A DNA stretch of 21,420 bases from JAZNQL01 sp045531205 (GTDB taxonomy: Bacteria; Bacillota; Clostridia; UMGS1883; UMGS1540): assembly GCA_045531205.1 (NCBI GenBank), contig JAZSDN010000101.1, forward strand, positions 1 to 21,420. Direction: 5' to 3'. Positions 7,822-15,756 of this stretch are shown here, one piece after another. Position 1 is the first letter of the stretch. Each line of letters opens with the position of its first letter. The notes under the pieces were generated by a model. That model made no database searches. It saw only the letters and a list, made by a program, of their open reading frames with translations, and was not told the DNA's origin. Position numbers and translations under genes: made by a program.

Positions 7822-9513
7822 ATGGATTTTTCAGTATGTTCAGGTAATGTACAACTTACAAAAACAAAAGTTTCAGAAAAAGAATATAAGCTTGATTTTT
7901 CGTGGAAAGAGTGCGAAGAATTTACATTTACATGGGAATTTCCCTGCAAAAATATAGAAGGATTATGGCGTCCATGTGCTTTTGGAAAACGAGGCTTCTG
8001 GCAAAACTTCTCGGTTCAGCTTGCCGACTCATCTCCAATGATGGCATTTTATAATAACGATGGCGACGCTACTTATACAATTGCATTTTCAGAAGAAAAG
8101 AAAAAAATATCATATAGATTTGAAATAGTAGAAGAAACAGCAATGATGAAAGCAACTGTCACTGTAACCACAAAGCAGTTTGGTAACAGTACAAGCTTTT
8201 CACTGCTTGTTTATATTGATACAGATGTTCAGCCATTATATGAAGTTTGCAGTAAAGTAAAAAACTGGTGGGAAAAAGTATGTAATGCAAAACCTGCATT
8301 TATTCCTCCTGTTACACGTGAACCTGTATATTCCACATGGTATAGCTATCATCAGAAAATCACAGCAAAAGAGCTTGAAGAAGAATGCGCACGTGCAAAA
8401 GAACTTGGAATGAACACTGTAATAGTAGACGACGGCTGGCAAACAGACGATAACAGCCGAGGATACGCATATTGCGGTGACTGGGAAGTATGCGAAAATA
8501 AAATTCCCGATATGAAAAAGCATGTAAAAAACATACAGGCTTTGGGAATGAAATATATTCTCTGGTACAGCGTACCCTTTGTAGGAATGAAGTCCAAAAA
8601 ATGGGATGAATTCAAAGATAAAACCCTGTACCACGAAGACTGGTTAAACGAAGGTGTATTAGACCCCCGTTATCCTGATGTAAGAGAATATATAATAAAT
8701 ACTTATGTAAAAGCACTTAAAGAATGGAATCTCGACGGCTTCAAGCTTGACTTTATTCAGCGTTTTTACATTAAGGATAAAAATAATATAGTACCCGAAA
8801 TGGACTATGAATGTGTGCAGGAAGCGGCAGACCGTTTAATGGTAGATATAGTAGAAAGTCTGCGAAAAATAAAGCCGGATATTATGCTTGAATTCAGACA
8901 AGTGTATATAGGCCCCTCAATGAGAAAATACGGCAATATGTTCAGAGTAAGCGACTGTCCTTTAAGTTATGTATCAAACCGTGACGGAATAGCAGAACTT
9001 CGTATGATGGGGAATGACACTGTTCATTCCGATATGCTTATGTGGCACCCTGACGATACAGCCGAAAACGCAGCCCTGCAAATATTAAACTCAATTTTTG
9101 GCGTTATTCAGTATTCAATGAAGCTTGACACCATTTCGGATGAACATAAAAAAATGTCTAAATTCTGGCTTGATTTTGCCCGTAAAAACAGACATATATT
9201 GCTTGAGGGAAGCTTCCGTGCATACGAACCGGCACAAATGTTTTCAATTTTGCGTGCCGAACGTGATGACGAATCCATCATAGGTGTATATAATATAAAT
9301 AAAGTGGTAGATTTAGAAAACTTTAATAAAACCACAGTTATAAATGCAACACAAAAAGAAGAACTTATATTACGTGCAGAAGATTCGTATAAAGCAACCG
9401 TTAAAGTTTATAATTGTTTCGGCGACATTTTAAAGAACGAATCAGTACAGATTCAAAAAGGCATAAACCAGCTTTATGTACCTAAAAGCGGTATGATAGA
9501 AATAAATAAATAA
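7822..9513 (+). CDS. GH36-family alpha-galactosidase (cytoplasmic)
   Basis: 563 residues from ATG 7822. An in-frame GTG at 7813 is rejected because it overlaps the AAGGAG ribosome site (7808-7813); ATG 7822 has an 8-base spacing. The N-terminal 150 residues are beta-rich, as in the GH36/GH31 clan. The (beta/alpha)8 core follows: YSTWYSY, VIVDDGWQ, MKYILWYS and DGFKLDFI with the expected nucleophile Asp310; FRVSDCPLSY holds Asp378, the expected acid/base. A C-terminal beta region ends the protein. There is no signal peptide, so it would act on imported alpha-galactosides or a related substrate. Length is near the lower end for GH36. The gene is monocistronic, between two hairpins. Family is confident; exact specificity is not. 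Confidence 0.82.
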   Translation: MDFSVCSGNVQLTKTKVSEKEYKLDFSWKECEEFTFTWEFPCKNIEGLWRPCAFGKRGFWQNFSVQLADSSPMMAFYNNDGDATYTIAFSEEKKKISYRFEIVEETAMMKATVTVTTKQFGNSTSFSLLVYIDTDVQPLYEVCSKVKNWWEKVCNAKPAFIPPVTREPVYSTWYSYHQKITAKELEEECARAKELGMNTVIVDDGWQTDDNSRGYAYCGDWEVCENKIPDMKKHVKNIQALGMKYILWYSVPFVGMKSKKWDEFKDKTLYHEDWLNEGVLDPRYPDVREYIINTYVKALKEWNLDGFKLDFIQRFYIKDKNNIVPEMDYECVQEAADRLMVDIVESLRKIKPDIMLEFRQVYIGPSMRKYGNMFRVSDCPLSYVSNRDGIAELRMMGNDTVHSDMLMWHPDDTAENAALQILNSIFGVIQYSMKLDTISDEHKKMSKFWLDFARKNRHILLEGSFRAYEPAQMFSILRAERDDESIIGVYNINKVVDLENFNKTTVINATQKEELILRAEDSYKATVKVYNCFGDILKNESVQIQKGINQLYVPKSGMIEINK

Positions 9514-9540
9514 AAATGCGTTGTATTACAACGCATTTTT
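9512..9540. terminator. Bidirectional terminator between GH36 and araC-type genes
   Basis: A perfect palindrome around TGCGTTGTATTACAACGCA flanked by A5 on the left and T5 on the right, so it ends transcription in both directions. It overlaps the last codons and stop (9526-9528) of the - strand regulator gene and begins inside the GH36 stop codon. Confidence 0.85.
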
Positions 9541-10437
9541 ATTTGTGTTAGACTTAAAATCTTTGGGCGTCATCCCTTTACTCTTTTTAAAAGCAGAATA
9601 AAAGGTTTTCATATCATTGTATCCGCAGGAAGAGGCAATGTCAGAAATTTTATTATCTGTGTTCAAAAGCTGCCTGCAAGCCTCGGTCATACGTATTTCT
9701 CTTATAAATTCCGATACAGGCATCCCTGTTTCAGCTTTAAAAAGCTTGGCAATATAATTTTTATTAAAAAACAACTTTGAAGAAATATCTTCCATCTTAA
9801 TATTAAGATTATAATTATTTTTTATATATTCAATACAGGAATTAACAATTTGCTTTTGTTTTTTTGTAAGCCTGTTTTCGTCAGAACTTTGAATTTTTCT
9901 GAAAAGCTTTATAATAAGCTCGGCAGTATAAACCCTTATAAGATTTATGTAACCAGTATTGCGGTTTTTGTATTCATAATAAATCTTATCAAAAATAGCA
10001 CCAAACTCAAAATTACAGTTTTCTATTAAATTAAGTCTTCGGGAATATCCCGCTTCATCAGGGAAAAGCGAAAAGAATAAAAACGAGTCCGAAAGCATAG
10101 AAAAATCCTTTCCCGCAAGACAAGTATCGCTTAAAAAATCAGGAGTAAACATAAGATCATAAGCAATAAACTTTTCATCATAGCTTTCGTCAGCAATAAA
10201 AGCATGCTCTTCTTTGCAGTTTATAACAGATATATCACCCTTTTTAACATCAAAGCTTCTTCCGTCAATAATATGTTTTGCCCTTCCCGATAAAATGTAA
10301 GTAACTTCAATAAACTCGTGGGAATGCATAATACCTACAAAGTCTTTAAATTCATCCGAAAGCTGAACATATACACTTTCGCCTTCTCTGAAAAAATCTT
10401 CTTTTAAAAAACAAGGAACAGTATTCTTTTCAGGCAT
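9526..10437 (-). CDS. AraC-family transcriptional regulator
   Basis: 303 residues; GAGGTGAT lies 3 bases before ATG. The N-terminal half is a cupin-like sensor domain (HSHEFIEVTYILSG, DGRSFDVKKGDISVIN, HAF). From about residue 195 comes an AraC/XylS-type double helix-turn-helix: NLNIKMEDISSKLFFNKNYI followed by FKAETGMPVSEFI, then ISDIASSCGYNDMKTFYSAFKK and GMTPKDF. This architecture is typical of activators of carbohydrate catabolism that sense a small ligand. It is divergent from the phosphotriesterase-type operon and convergent with the GH36 gene, so the operon at 10587 is its most likely target; GH36 control is possible. Its own promoter is strong and the leader very short. Confidence 0.9.
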   Translation of the reverse strand: MPEKNTVPCFLKEDFFREGESVYVQLSDEFKDFVGIMHSHEFIEVTYILSGRAKHIIDGRSFDVKKGDISVINCKEEHAFIADESYDEKFIAYDLMFTPDFLSDTCLAGKDFSMLSDSFLFFSLFPDEAGYSRRLNLIENCNFEFGAIFDKIYYEYKNRNTGYINLIRVYTAELIIKLFRKIQSSDENRLTKKQKQIVNSCIEYIKNNYNLNIKMEDISSKLFFNKNYIAKLFKAETGMPVSEFIREIRMTEACRQLLNTDNKISDIASSCGYNDMKTFYSAFKKSKGMTPKDFKSNTNKNAL

Positions 10438-10454
10438 AAAATCACCTCAAAAAT

Positions 10455-10483
10455 ATTATAGAACCTTTTCATAAAAAAGTCAA
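10455..10483 (-). promoter_or_regulatory. Promoter of the AraC-family gene
   Basis: Read on the - strand: TTGACT (10483-10478), a 17-base spacer, and TATAAT (10460-10455), a near-perfect housekeeping promoter. The predicted start near 10448 falls at the first base of the GAGGTGAT ribosome site, so the 5' leader would be only about 11 bases. Confidence 0.8.
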
Positions 10484-10518
10484 ACAATAGGTGTAAAAAT
10501 ACCATATACAAACTTAAA

Positions 10519-10532
10519 ATTCCTATAGGAAT
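10519..10532. promoter_or_regulatory. Perfect 14-bp palindrome, candidate operator
   Basis: ATTCCTATAGGAAT is a perfect palindrome in the 149-base divergent gap, about 17 bases upstream of the -10 boxes of the + strand operon and covering where a -35 box would lie. A repressor or activator site is plausible. AraC-family proteins usually bind direct repeats, so a different regulator may be involved. Confidence 0.45.
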
Positions 10533-10548
10533 CAGAGTAAAAAAATAT

Positions 10549-10560
10549 TATAATTATAAT
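10549..10560 (+). promoter_or_regulatory. Candidate -10 region of the phosphotriesterase-type operon
   Basis: Two consecutive TATAAT boxes (10549-10554 and 10555-10560) precede the gene start by 26-38 bases. No good -35 box is found at 16-18 bases upstream (TAGGAA at 10526-10531 is the closest), which is what an activator-dependent promoter looks like. Confidence 0.5.
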
Positions 10561-10586
10561 GAAAATACATAGAAGGAGAGAGCATT

Positions 10587-11630
10587 ATGAAAGTACAAAG
10601 TGTAACAGGCCCTTTAGAACGTAAAGATTTGGGCGTGGTGAGCCCGCACGAACATGTATTTATCGATATTTCTGCCTTTTATCAAAAACGTGAAATAAAG
10701 GATTTTGATAATTCAGAAAATGTAAAAGTAGCTATTGAGAATTTGGGTGTTTTAAACCGTGACCCTTATGCTTTAAAAGACAACTTAAAAATGATGGACT
10801 TTGATGTTCAGCAAAAAGAACTTACATATTTCAAACGTGCAGGCGGCAATACAATAGTTGACTGTACAACAAACGGAATAGGCAGAAATCCCGAAAACCT
10901 TAAAAAAATATCCGAAAATACAGGCGTAAATATTATAGCAGGAGCGGGATATTACGTAGCATCAACCCACCCTGCAGAGCTTCATAATATGACACTTGAG
11001 CAAATTGCCGATACCATTGTGCATGAAGTAGAAGTAGGACTTGACGGAACAAGCATCAAAGCCGGCATAATAGGCGAAATAGGGATAGAATCCTTTAACG
11101 ATGATGAACATAGAATTCTGCACGCATCAGGCATAGCACAGCAAAAAACAGGCGTAGGCGTAAACGTGCATATTAACCCCTGGACAGTCAATGGCATAGA
11201 AGCAGCAGATATACTCCTGCAGGAAAATGTACCCGCAGATAAAATCTGTATTTCGCATATAGATGTTGAAGGAAAGCTCGATTATATAAAAGCACTTTTG
11301 GATAAAGGTGTGTATGTTGAGTTTGATAATTTCGGCAAAGAATATTATGTTGACCGTGACGCAAGAAGAGAAGGCTACGGACTTTTCATAACAGACATTG
11401 AACGTATCAGACTCTTAAAATCACTTATAAAAGACGGTTACCTTGACCAGATATTCTTAAGCTGCGATGTGTGCCTTAAAACCTTGCTCCGTACTTATGG
11501 CGGCTGGGGATATGACCACCTTCTCCGTAACCTTGTACCCGTAATGCTTGAGGAAGGTATCACTCAAAAAGAAATAGATACAATGTTAATAAAGAATCCT
11601 GCAGACTTTCTCTGCGGTAAGGAGGAATAA
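10587..11630 (+). CDS. Phosphotriesterase-family metal-dependent hydrolase
   Basis: 347 residues, with an AGAAGGAGAG ribosome site and ATG start. It is a TIM-barrel amidohydrolase-superfamily protein of the phosphotriesterase (PTE/PHP) family. Visible metal ligands: His21-x-His23 (SPHEHVF), Glu164 (IIGEIGI), His195 (NVHINPW), His224 (CISHIDVEG) and Asp294 (FLSCDVC). Glu replaces the carboxylated lysine of classical phosphotriesterases, as in E. coli PHP. Most family members are lactonases or hydrolases of unknown substrate rather than true phosphotriesterases. No signal peptide, so cytoplasmic. It is the first gene of a four-gene operon; its stop is 2 bases before the next start, whose ribosome site lies within this gene. 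Confidence 0.87.
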   Translation: MKVQSVTGPLERKDLGVVSPHEHVFIDISAFYQKREIKDFDNSENVKVAIENLGVLNRDPYALKDNLKMMDFDVQQKELTYFKRAGGNTIVDCTTNGIGRNPENLKKISENTGVNIIAGAGYYVASTHPAELHNMTLEQIADTIVHEVEVGLDGTSIKAGIIGEIGIESFNDDEHRILHASGIAQQKTGVGVNVHINPWTVNGIEAADILLQENVPADKICISHIDVEGKLDYIKALLDKGVYVEFDNFGKEYYVDRDARREGYGLFITDIERIRLLKSLIKDGYLDQIFLSCDVCLKTLLRTYGGWGYDHLLRNLVPVMLEEGITQKEIDTMLIKNPADFLCGKEE

Positions 11631-11632
11631 TA

Positions 11633-12796
11633 ATGTTCAGAATACCCGACAGTGATTTTAAAGAAAGAATAGTAAAATTACAGGAAGCAATGAAACGCGA
11701 CGGCGTTGAACTTTTTATGGCGTATGGTAATGAAGCAGAACCACAGTATGTACGTTATCTTTCAGATTACTGGCCTTCATTTGAAACGGCGGGCGTTCTC
11801 GTAATGCAGGAAGGGGATCCCATGCTTTTAATAGGACCCGAAAGCTACACCTACGCAGCAGACCGTTCAAGAATTCCCGAAATACGCCTTTTAAAAGCAT
11901 TCAGAGAATCGTCTGACCCCGAATATCCAGGCAAACCTCTTGATACATTTGCAGGACTTATAGCAGAAAGATTTTCTAAAGATAAACCCGCAAAAATATA
12001 TGTAGCAGGCTATAGCCTTATGACAATAGGTGTTTATTCCGCATTAAAAGAAGTCTTTGCAGATGAAAACATAGTGCGTGGGGACTATCTTTTAACAGAC
12101 CTTAGAATGATAAAAACCGAAAATGAGCTCAAATGTATGCGTATCGCAGCAGATATCACACATAAAACATTTGACTATGTGCTCGAAAATATACACCCCG
12201 GAATGACCGAAACACAGGTAGTAGGCCTTGCCCTCGGAAAAATGCACGAACTCGGTGCAGAACGCGAAAGCTATCCTATGTGGGTGTTAACAGGAGATGG
12301 AAGTGACCAGGCAATAAGCCGTGCCCGTCAAAAAACTATCGAAAAAGGTGACTTCACATTTTTACAGATAGGCGCAAGATATGAAGGATATGCTTCTTCA
12401 ATAGGAAGACCTGTTATCTTCGGCAAAGCAACCGATGAACAGAAAAAGCTTATCGAAGCAGGTTATATAGGACAGAACACAGTTTTCAATAATATTCGTG
12501 CAGGTCTTTGCGCAGGCGAGCTTGCAAGACTTTACGAAAAGAATATAAAAGAAGCAGGCTTTGGCGACTGGCTTTTATACGGCCCCTGCCACGGTAACGG
12601 ACTTATGGAAGGCGAAGCACCTTGGATAGAAAATAATTCTGAATGGATTCTGCAGGAAAATATGACCTTCTGCTGTGACATATTCCTTGGCAACGGAAAA
12701 CTCAAAAGAGGACTCCGTATGGAAGATGTAATCCGTGTTACAGCTGATGGATGCGAAAACTTAACAGCATATCCGCAAAAAGTTATAGAACTTTAA
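11633..12796 (+). CDS. M24 (creatinase/prolidase-fold) protein with degenerate metal site
   Basis: 387 residues; GGAGG (11621-11625) overlaps the end of the previous gene, so translation is coupled. Residues 1-155 form a creatinase-type N-terminal domain and about 160-387 the 'pita-bread' M24 domain. M24 peptidases bind two metals through Asp, Asp, His, Glu, Glu. Here, by eye alignment, the positions read Gln245 (FLQIGARYEGY), Ser256 (ASSIGRP), His320 (PCHGNGL), Asp349 (FCCDIF) and Glu364 (LRMEDVI). Both aspartates are gone, so Xaa-Pro peptidase activity is unlikely. Creatinase is a known M24-fold enzyme that works without metal, so a non-peptidase C-N hydrolase role is possible; the substrate is unknown. 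Automated annotation would probably call it Xaa-Pro aminopeptidase. Confidence 0.82.
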   Translation: MFRIPDSDFKERIVKLQEAMKRDGVELFMAYGNEAEPQYVRYLSDYWPSFETAGVLVMQEGDPMLLIGPESYTYAADRSRIPEIRLLKAFRESSDPEYPGKPLDTFAGLIAERFSKDKPAKIYVAGYSLMTIGVYSALKEVFADENIVRGDYLLTDLRMIKTENELKCMRIAADITHKTFDYVLENIHPGMTETQVVGLALGKMHELGAERESYPMWVLTGDGSDQAISRARQKTIEKGDFTFLQIGARYEGYASSIGRPVIFGKATDEQKKLIEAGYIGQNTVFNNIRAGLCAGELARLYEKNIKEAGFGDWLLYGPCHGNGLMEGEAPWIENNSEWILQENMTFCCDIFLGNGKLKRGLRMEDVIRVTADGCENLTAYPQKVIEL

Positions 12797-12809
12797 GGAG
12801 GAGGACAAA

Positions 12810-13619
12810 ATGGCAGATTTAAGAGATTCCTTATGGATATGGGGTTTAACACCCGGTCAGTACAATGGTAACTGGGCAATGGACGAAAGCGGAAATAACT
12901 TTATTCCTATAAATTCAAGAATGACTCCTGCTGAAGCCGCTCTTTATTTAGGTGCAAGAAATGTACATATGGTTGTAAATTTTGATAAGCCCGAGCCTCC
13001 CTTCGACCAGTATACAATGGCACTTACAACATTTAATAAGGTTATATGGTCTGTAGTGGGCGATGTTTCTTCAAAAAGAACAGATGTACCCTTTGGCGAT
13101 TTGGAAGAAGTTTTACGTCAGGCAGAAATGTTCCCAAACGTTGTAGGCGGAGTGCTTGATGACTTTTTCTGTCATCCTACACGTGCCCAGGTTTATACTC
13201 CCGATAAAATAAAGTATATTAAAGACACATTACATAATTTCCATAAACGTCCGCTCGAGCTTTGGTGCGTATATTATCCCACAAATTATAACTCTCCCGA
13301 GCATCTTCAATATGTTGATGGTTGTCATATGTGGACATGGAAATACTCTGAACTTCAGCCTCTTTTCTGGGAAAGATATAAAAAGTTTAAAGAAGGTACC
13401 GAAGGTAAAAGAAGAATGCTCGGACTTTATCTTGCAAACTTTGGAGAAGGTGGTATCCCTTCTGTTGAAGATACAAAATTTCAGCTTGAAACTTATACAG
13501 AGCTTTTGGTAAAAGGTGAAATTGAAGGAATAATTTTCTGTTCAAACGCACACGCAGATTTGGGATGGCCAAATGTAGAATTTGCACGCAAATGGATAGA
13601 AGATAATCATAAAATTTAA
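12810..13619 (+). CDS. Uncharacterised protein, paralogue 1 (TIM-barrel-like)
   Basis: 269 residues; AAGGAGGAGG ribosome site, 13 bases after the previous stop. I do not recognise the family. Alternating beta strands (NVHMVVNF, VIWSVVGDVS, NVVGGVLDDFF, LELWCVYYP, DGCHMWTW, MLGLYLANFG, IEGIIFCSN) and amphipathic helices suggest a (beta/alpha) barrel. Invariant between this and the next gene are the MADLRD start, NSRMT, KPEPPFDQY, TDVPFGDL, GGVLDDFF (Asp117, Asp118), TRAQ, NFHKRPL, HMWTW and the C-terminal EFARKWIEDNH. The clustered acidic, His and Trp residues at strand ends look like an active site that could bind sugar. No signal peptide. A glycoside-hydrolase-like or isomerase role is inference only. 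Confidence 0.75.
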   Translation: MADLRDSLWIWGLTPGQYNGNWAMDESGNNFIPINSRMTPAEAALYLGARNVHMVVNFDKPEPPFDQYTMALTTFNKVIWSVVGDVSSKRTDVPFGDLEEVLRQAEMFPNVVGGVLDDFFCHPTRAQVYTPDKIKYIKDTLHNFHKRPLELWCVYYPTNYNSPEHLQYVDGCHMWTWKYSELQPLFWERYKKFKEGTEGKRRMLGLYLANFGEGGIPSVEDTKFQLETYTELLVKGEIEGIIFCSNAHADLGWPNVEFARKWIEDNHKI

Positions 13620-13642
13620 AACATATTAAGGAGGAATAAAAA

Positions 13643-14428
13643 ATGGCAGATTTAAGAGATCATTTATGGATGTGGGGGTTAGAGCCCAACTTTCACAACA
13701 AAGCATTCGGTCTTAACTCACGTATGACCGCAGCCGAGGGTGCACTTTATATGGGTATCCGCAATATTTATATGGTTGTAAACTTCAATAAACCCGAGCC
13801 ACCATTCGATCAGTATTCAAGATCATTTACCTCGTTCAAAGAAGTTAAATGGTCAATTATAGGCGACATTTCATCCGACAGAACAGACGTACCCTTTGGC
13901 GATTTAGACGAAGTTTTACGTCAGGCAGAAATGTTTGATAATGTAACAGGCGGTGTTTTGGATGACTTTTTCAACCATAAAACACGCGCACAGATTTACA
14001 CACCCGATAAAATAAAATATATTCAGGATAAAATGCATAACTTCCATAAACGTCCTTTAGACCTTTGGTGTGTATATTATCCCGATAACGATAATTCGCG
14101 CGACCACCTTGCAAATGTTGACGGTGCTCACATGTGGACATGGAGAGAATCAGAGCTTATCCCTATGTTCTGGGAAAGATACAATAAATTCAAAGCCGAT
14201 ACCGAAGGCAAGAGAAGAATGCTTGGTATCTATTGCTTAAATTACGGTGAAGACGGCGGACATCCTACAACAGTAGAAGGAATGAAATTCCAGCTCGAAA
14301 CCTATACCGAGCTTTTAGTAAAAGGCGAAATTGAAGGATTGATTTTCTGCTCAAACACATCAATGGACTGTAATCTTCCCTGCGTAGAATTTGCACGTAA
14401 GTGGATAGAAGATAACCATAACATCTAA
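13643..14428 (+). CDS. Uncharacterised protein, paralogue 2 (TIM-barrel-like)
   Basis: 261 residues; TAAGGAGGAAT ribosome site, 23 bases after the preceding stop; last gene of the operon. By eye it is about two-thirds identical to the preceding gene along its whole length, with one ten-residue gap after residue 24 (the neighbour has a DESGNNFIPI-like insert). The candidate active-site elements are kept: GGVLDDFF (Asp107, Asp108), the Trp-Cys-Val-Tyr-Tyr strand and HMWTW. Differences cluster in loops near strand ends (for example DCNLPC against DLGWPN near the C-terminus), which could mean different substrates or a heteromeric pair. No signal peptide. Function unknown. Confidence 0.75.
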   Translation: MADLRDHLWMWGLEPNFHNKAFGLNSRMTAAEGALYMGIRNIYMVVNFNKPEPPFDQYSRSFTSFKEVKWSIIGDISSDRTDVPFGDLDEVLRQAEMFDNVTGGVLDDFFNHKTRAQIYTPDKIKYIQDKMHNFHKRPLDLWCVYYPDNDNSRDHLANVDGAHMWTWRESELIPMFWERYNKFKADTEGKRRMLGIYCLNYGEDGGHPTTVEGMKFQLETYTELLVKGEIEGLIFCSNTSMDCNLPCVEFARKWIEDNHNI

Positions 14429-14454
14429 ATATATTTTGAGAAGGAATTATACCG

Positions 14455-14500
14455 CAAAAAATAAGCTGTAAAAAATCATTTTTTTACAGCTTATTTTTTG
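14455..14500. terminator. Bidirectional terminator between the operon and rodA
   Basis: A perfect 21-bp stem (14455-14475 with 14480-14500) with a four-base loop TCAT; the centre is ATAAGCTGTA paired with TACAGCTTAT and the outer parts are A-runs facing T-runs. It serves the + strand operon and the converging rodA gene, whose stop is at 14508. Confidence 0.85.
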
Positions 14501-14507
14501 TAACTTT

Positions 14508-15617
14508 TTAAAATCTCAATCCTTTTTTTCTCATCTTTACATTAGTTATAAGAGCAATAGCCAGCATACTTGCAAGCATATTTGAACCGCCATAGCTTAC
14601 AAAGGGGAGAGGAATACCCGTTACAGGCAAAAGTGCCAAACACATACAAATATTTTCAAGCACGTGGAATAAAAACATGCACCCTACGCCTACACCAATC
14701 ATTTCGCCCAATATATCACGCGATTCAGATGCAATAACAAAGCACCTCACTACAATTATAACTAAAGCCGCAATAAGAATAACTGAACCCCAAAGTCCAA
14801 GCTCTTCTCCAATAACTGCAAAAATAAAGTCAGTCTGCTTTTCGGGCAAATAACCCATCTGAGTTTGTACGCCGTTGCCAACACCTTGCCCCAGTATTTT
14901 ACCCGAACCTATAGCAATTTTTGACTGTAAAACGTGGTACCCGGAGCCGGTAGGGTCAAGGTCAGGATTCAAAAAAGCAAGAATTCTGTTTTTTTGGTAA
15001 TCCTTTAAAAGGAAAAACCACGCAAGTGGCAATACTGCCGCTAAAAGAGCAAAAAGACCTATAATATATTTTCTGTCAATACCTGCAATAAAAAGCATAC
15101 CCATTGCAATAAAAATAAAAACAAGAGCAGTTCCCATGTCGGGCTGGAGTAAAATAAGACCTACCAGAGCGGCAACATGCAAAAGAAGTAAAACTACATT
15201 TAAAGGTCTGTTCAAATCGTTTTTTACAGCTTCAATATGCTTTGCAAAGGTAACAATAAAAGTGACCTTTACTATTTCCGAAGGCTGAATACCCACAGGA
15301 CCTATTCTTATCCAGGAGTTAGAGCCTATATCGTCACCTGTACCAAATATAAGTACCAAAACAAGCAAAACAACATTAAGACCGAATAAATAAGGTGCCA
15401 GCTGACAAATATAGTCATAGTCAATTTTAGAAATTAAATATATAGCAAGAGCACCTATTAAAAATGCCGCAGCCTGAACTATTAAAAAACGAGCCTGAGC
15501 CATAGATTTTGTAGAACTGTAAATTGCAACAAAACCTATTAAAACCGAAATCGAAACAGGAATTGCTATCCACGGGTCAAGCCACGAAAATAATCCTTTC
15601 TTTCTTTTTAAAGCCAA
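14508..15617 (-). CDS. rodA: RodA, SEDS-family peptidoglycan glycosyltransferase
   Basis: Membrane-embedded SEDS protein that polymerises lipid II for cell elongation, partnered with a class B penicillin-binding protein. About ten membrane segments are visible. Signature motifs: GSNSWIRIG, QPSE, QPDMGTA, KIAIGSG, PEKQTDFIFAVIGEE (the Asp is the conserved loop acid) and PVTGIPLPFVSYGGS. An in-frame ATG at 15635 is rejected: the predicted start of transcription falls on it and the AGGAG ribosome site (15630-15626) lies downstream of it. TTG 15617 has an 8-base spacing and gives 369 residues, a usual RodA length. The gene stands alone between a bidirectional terminator and the divergent radC promoter. 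FtsW is the alternative, but the QPDMGTA and YGGS context favour RodA. Confidence 0.87.
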   Translation of the reverse strand: MALKRKKGLFSWLDPWIAIPVSISVLIGFVAIYSSTKSMAQARFLIVQAAAFLIGALAIYLISKIDYDYICQLAPYLFGLNVVLLVLVLIFGTGDDIGSNSWIRIGPVGIQPSEIVKVTFIVTFAKHIEAVKNDLNRPLNVVLLLLHVAALVGLILLQPDMGTALVFIFIAMGMLFIAGIDRKYIIGLFALLAAVLPLAWFFLLKDYQKNRILAFLNPDLDPTGSGYHVLQSKIAIGSGKILGQGVGNGVQTQMGYLPEKQTDFIFAVIGEELGLWGSVILIAALVIIVVRCFVIASESRDILGEMIGVGVGCMFLFHVLENICMCLALLPVTGIPLPFVSYGGSNMLASMLAIALITNVKMRKKGLRF

Positions 15618-15640
15618 AAAAATCACTCCTAACATTTTAA

Positions 15641-15669
15641 ATTATACCAAATTTATAAGAACAATACAA
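15641..15669 (-). promoter_or_regulatory. Promoter of rodA
   Basis: Read on the - strand: TTGTAT (15669-15664), a 17-base spacer, TATAAT (15646-15641) with an extended -10 TGg directly before it. The predicted transcript start near 15634 gives a leader of about 17 bases to TTG 15617. Confidence 0.75.
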
Positions 15670-15705
15670 TAAAAAAACAATCTTTTTCTAAAAAAGCTAA
15701 AAGAG

Positions 15706-15735
15706 TTTGCAAATATAAGTAAAATATGGTAAAAT
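15706..15735 (+). promoter_or_regulatory. Promoter of radC and the polA operon
   Basis: TTTGCA (15706-15711), 18-base spacer, TAAAAT (15730-15735) with extended -10 TGg (15727-15729). It sits 21 bases before the radC start and could drive radC, polA, coaE and the transglycosylase gene. Confidence 0.65.
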
Positions 15736-15756
15736 AAAAACAAAGGAGAGAATGTT

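Noticed and set aside
10487..10507. Imperfect inverted repeat AGGT...ACCA as a second operator
   Set aside because: Only three to four paired bases, easily expected by chance in AT-rich DNA.
13312..13587. Overlapping + and - strand open frames of 66 residues inside the first unknown paralogue
   Set aside because: They lie wholly within a conserved gene in other frames, lack ribosome sites, and the corresponding frames are not kept in the second paralogue.
14438..14450. Ribosome-site-like GAGAAGGAATTAT after the second paralogue, possibly the remnant of a third copy
   Set aside because: No start codon or open frame follows before the terminator; too short to support a lost gene.
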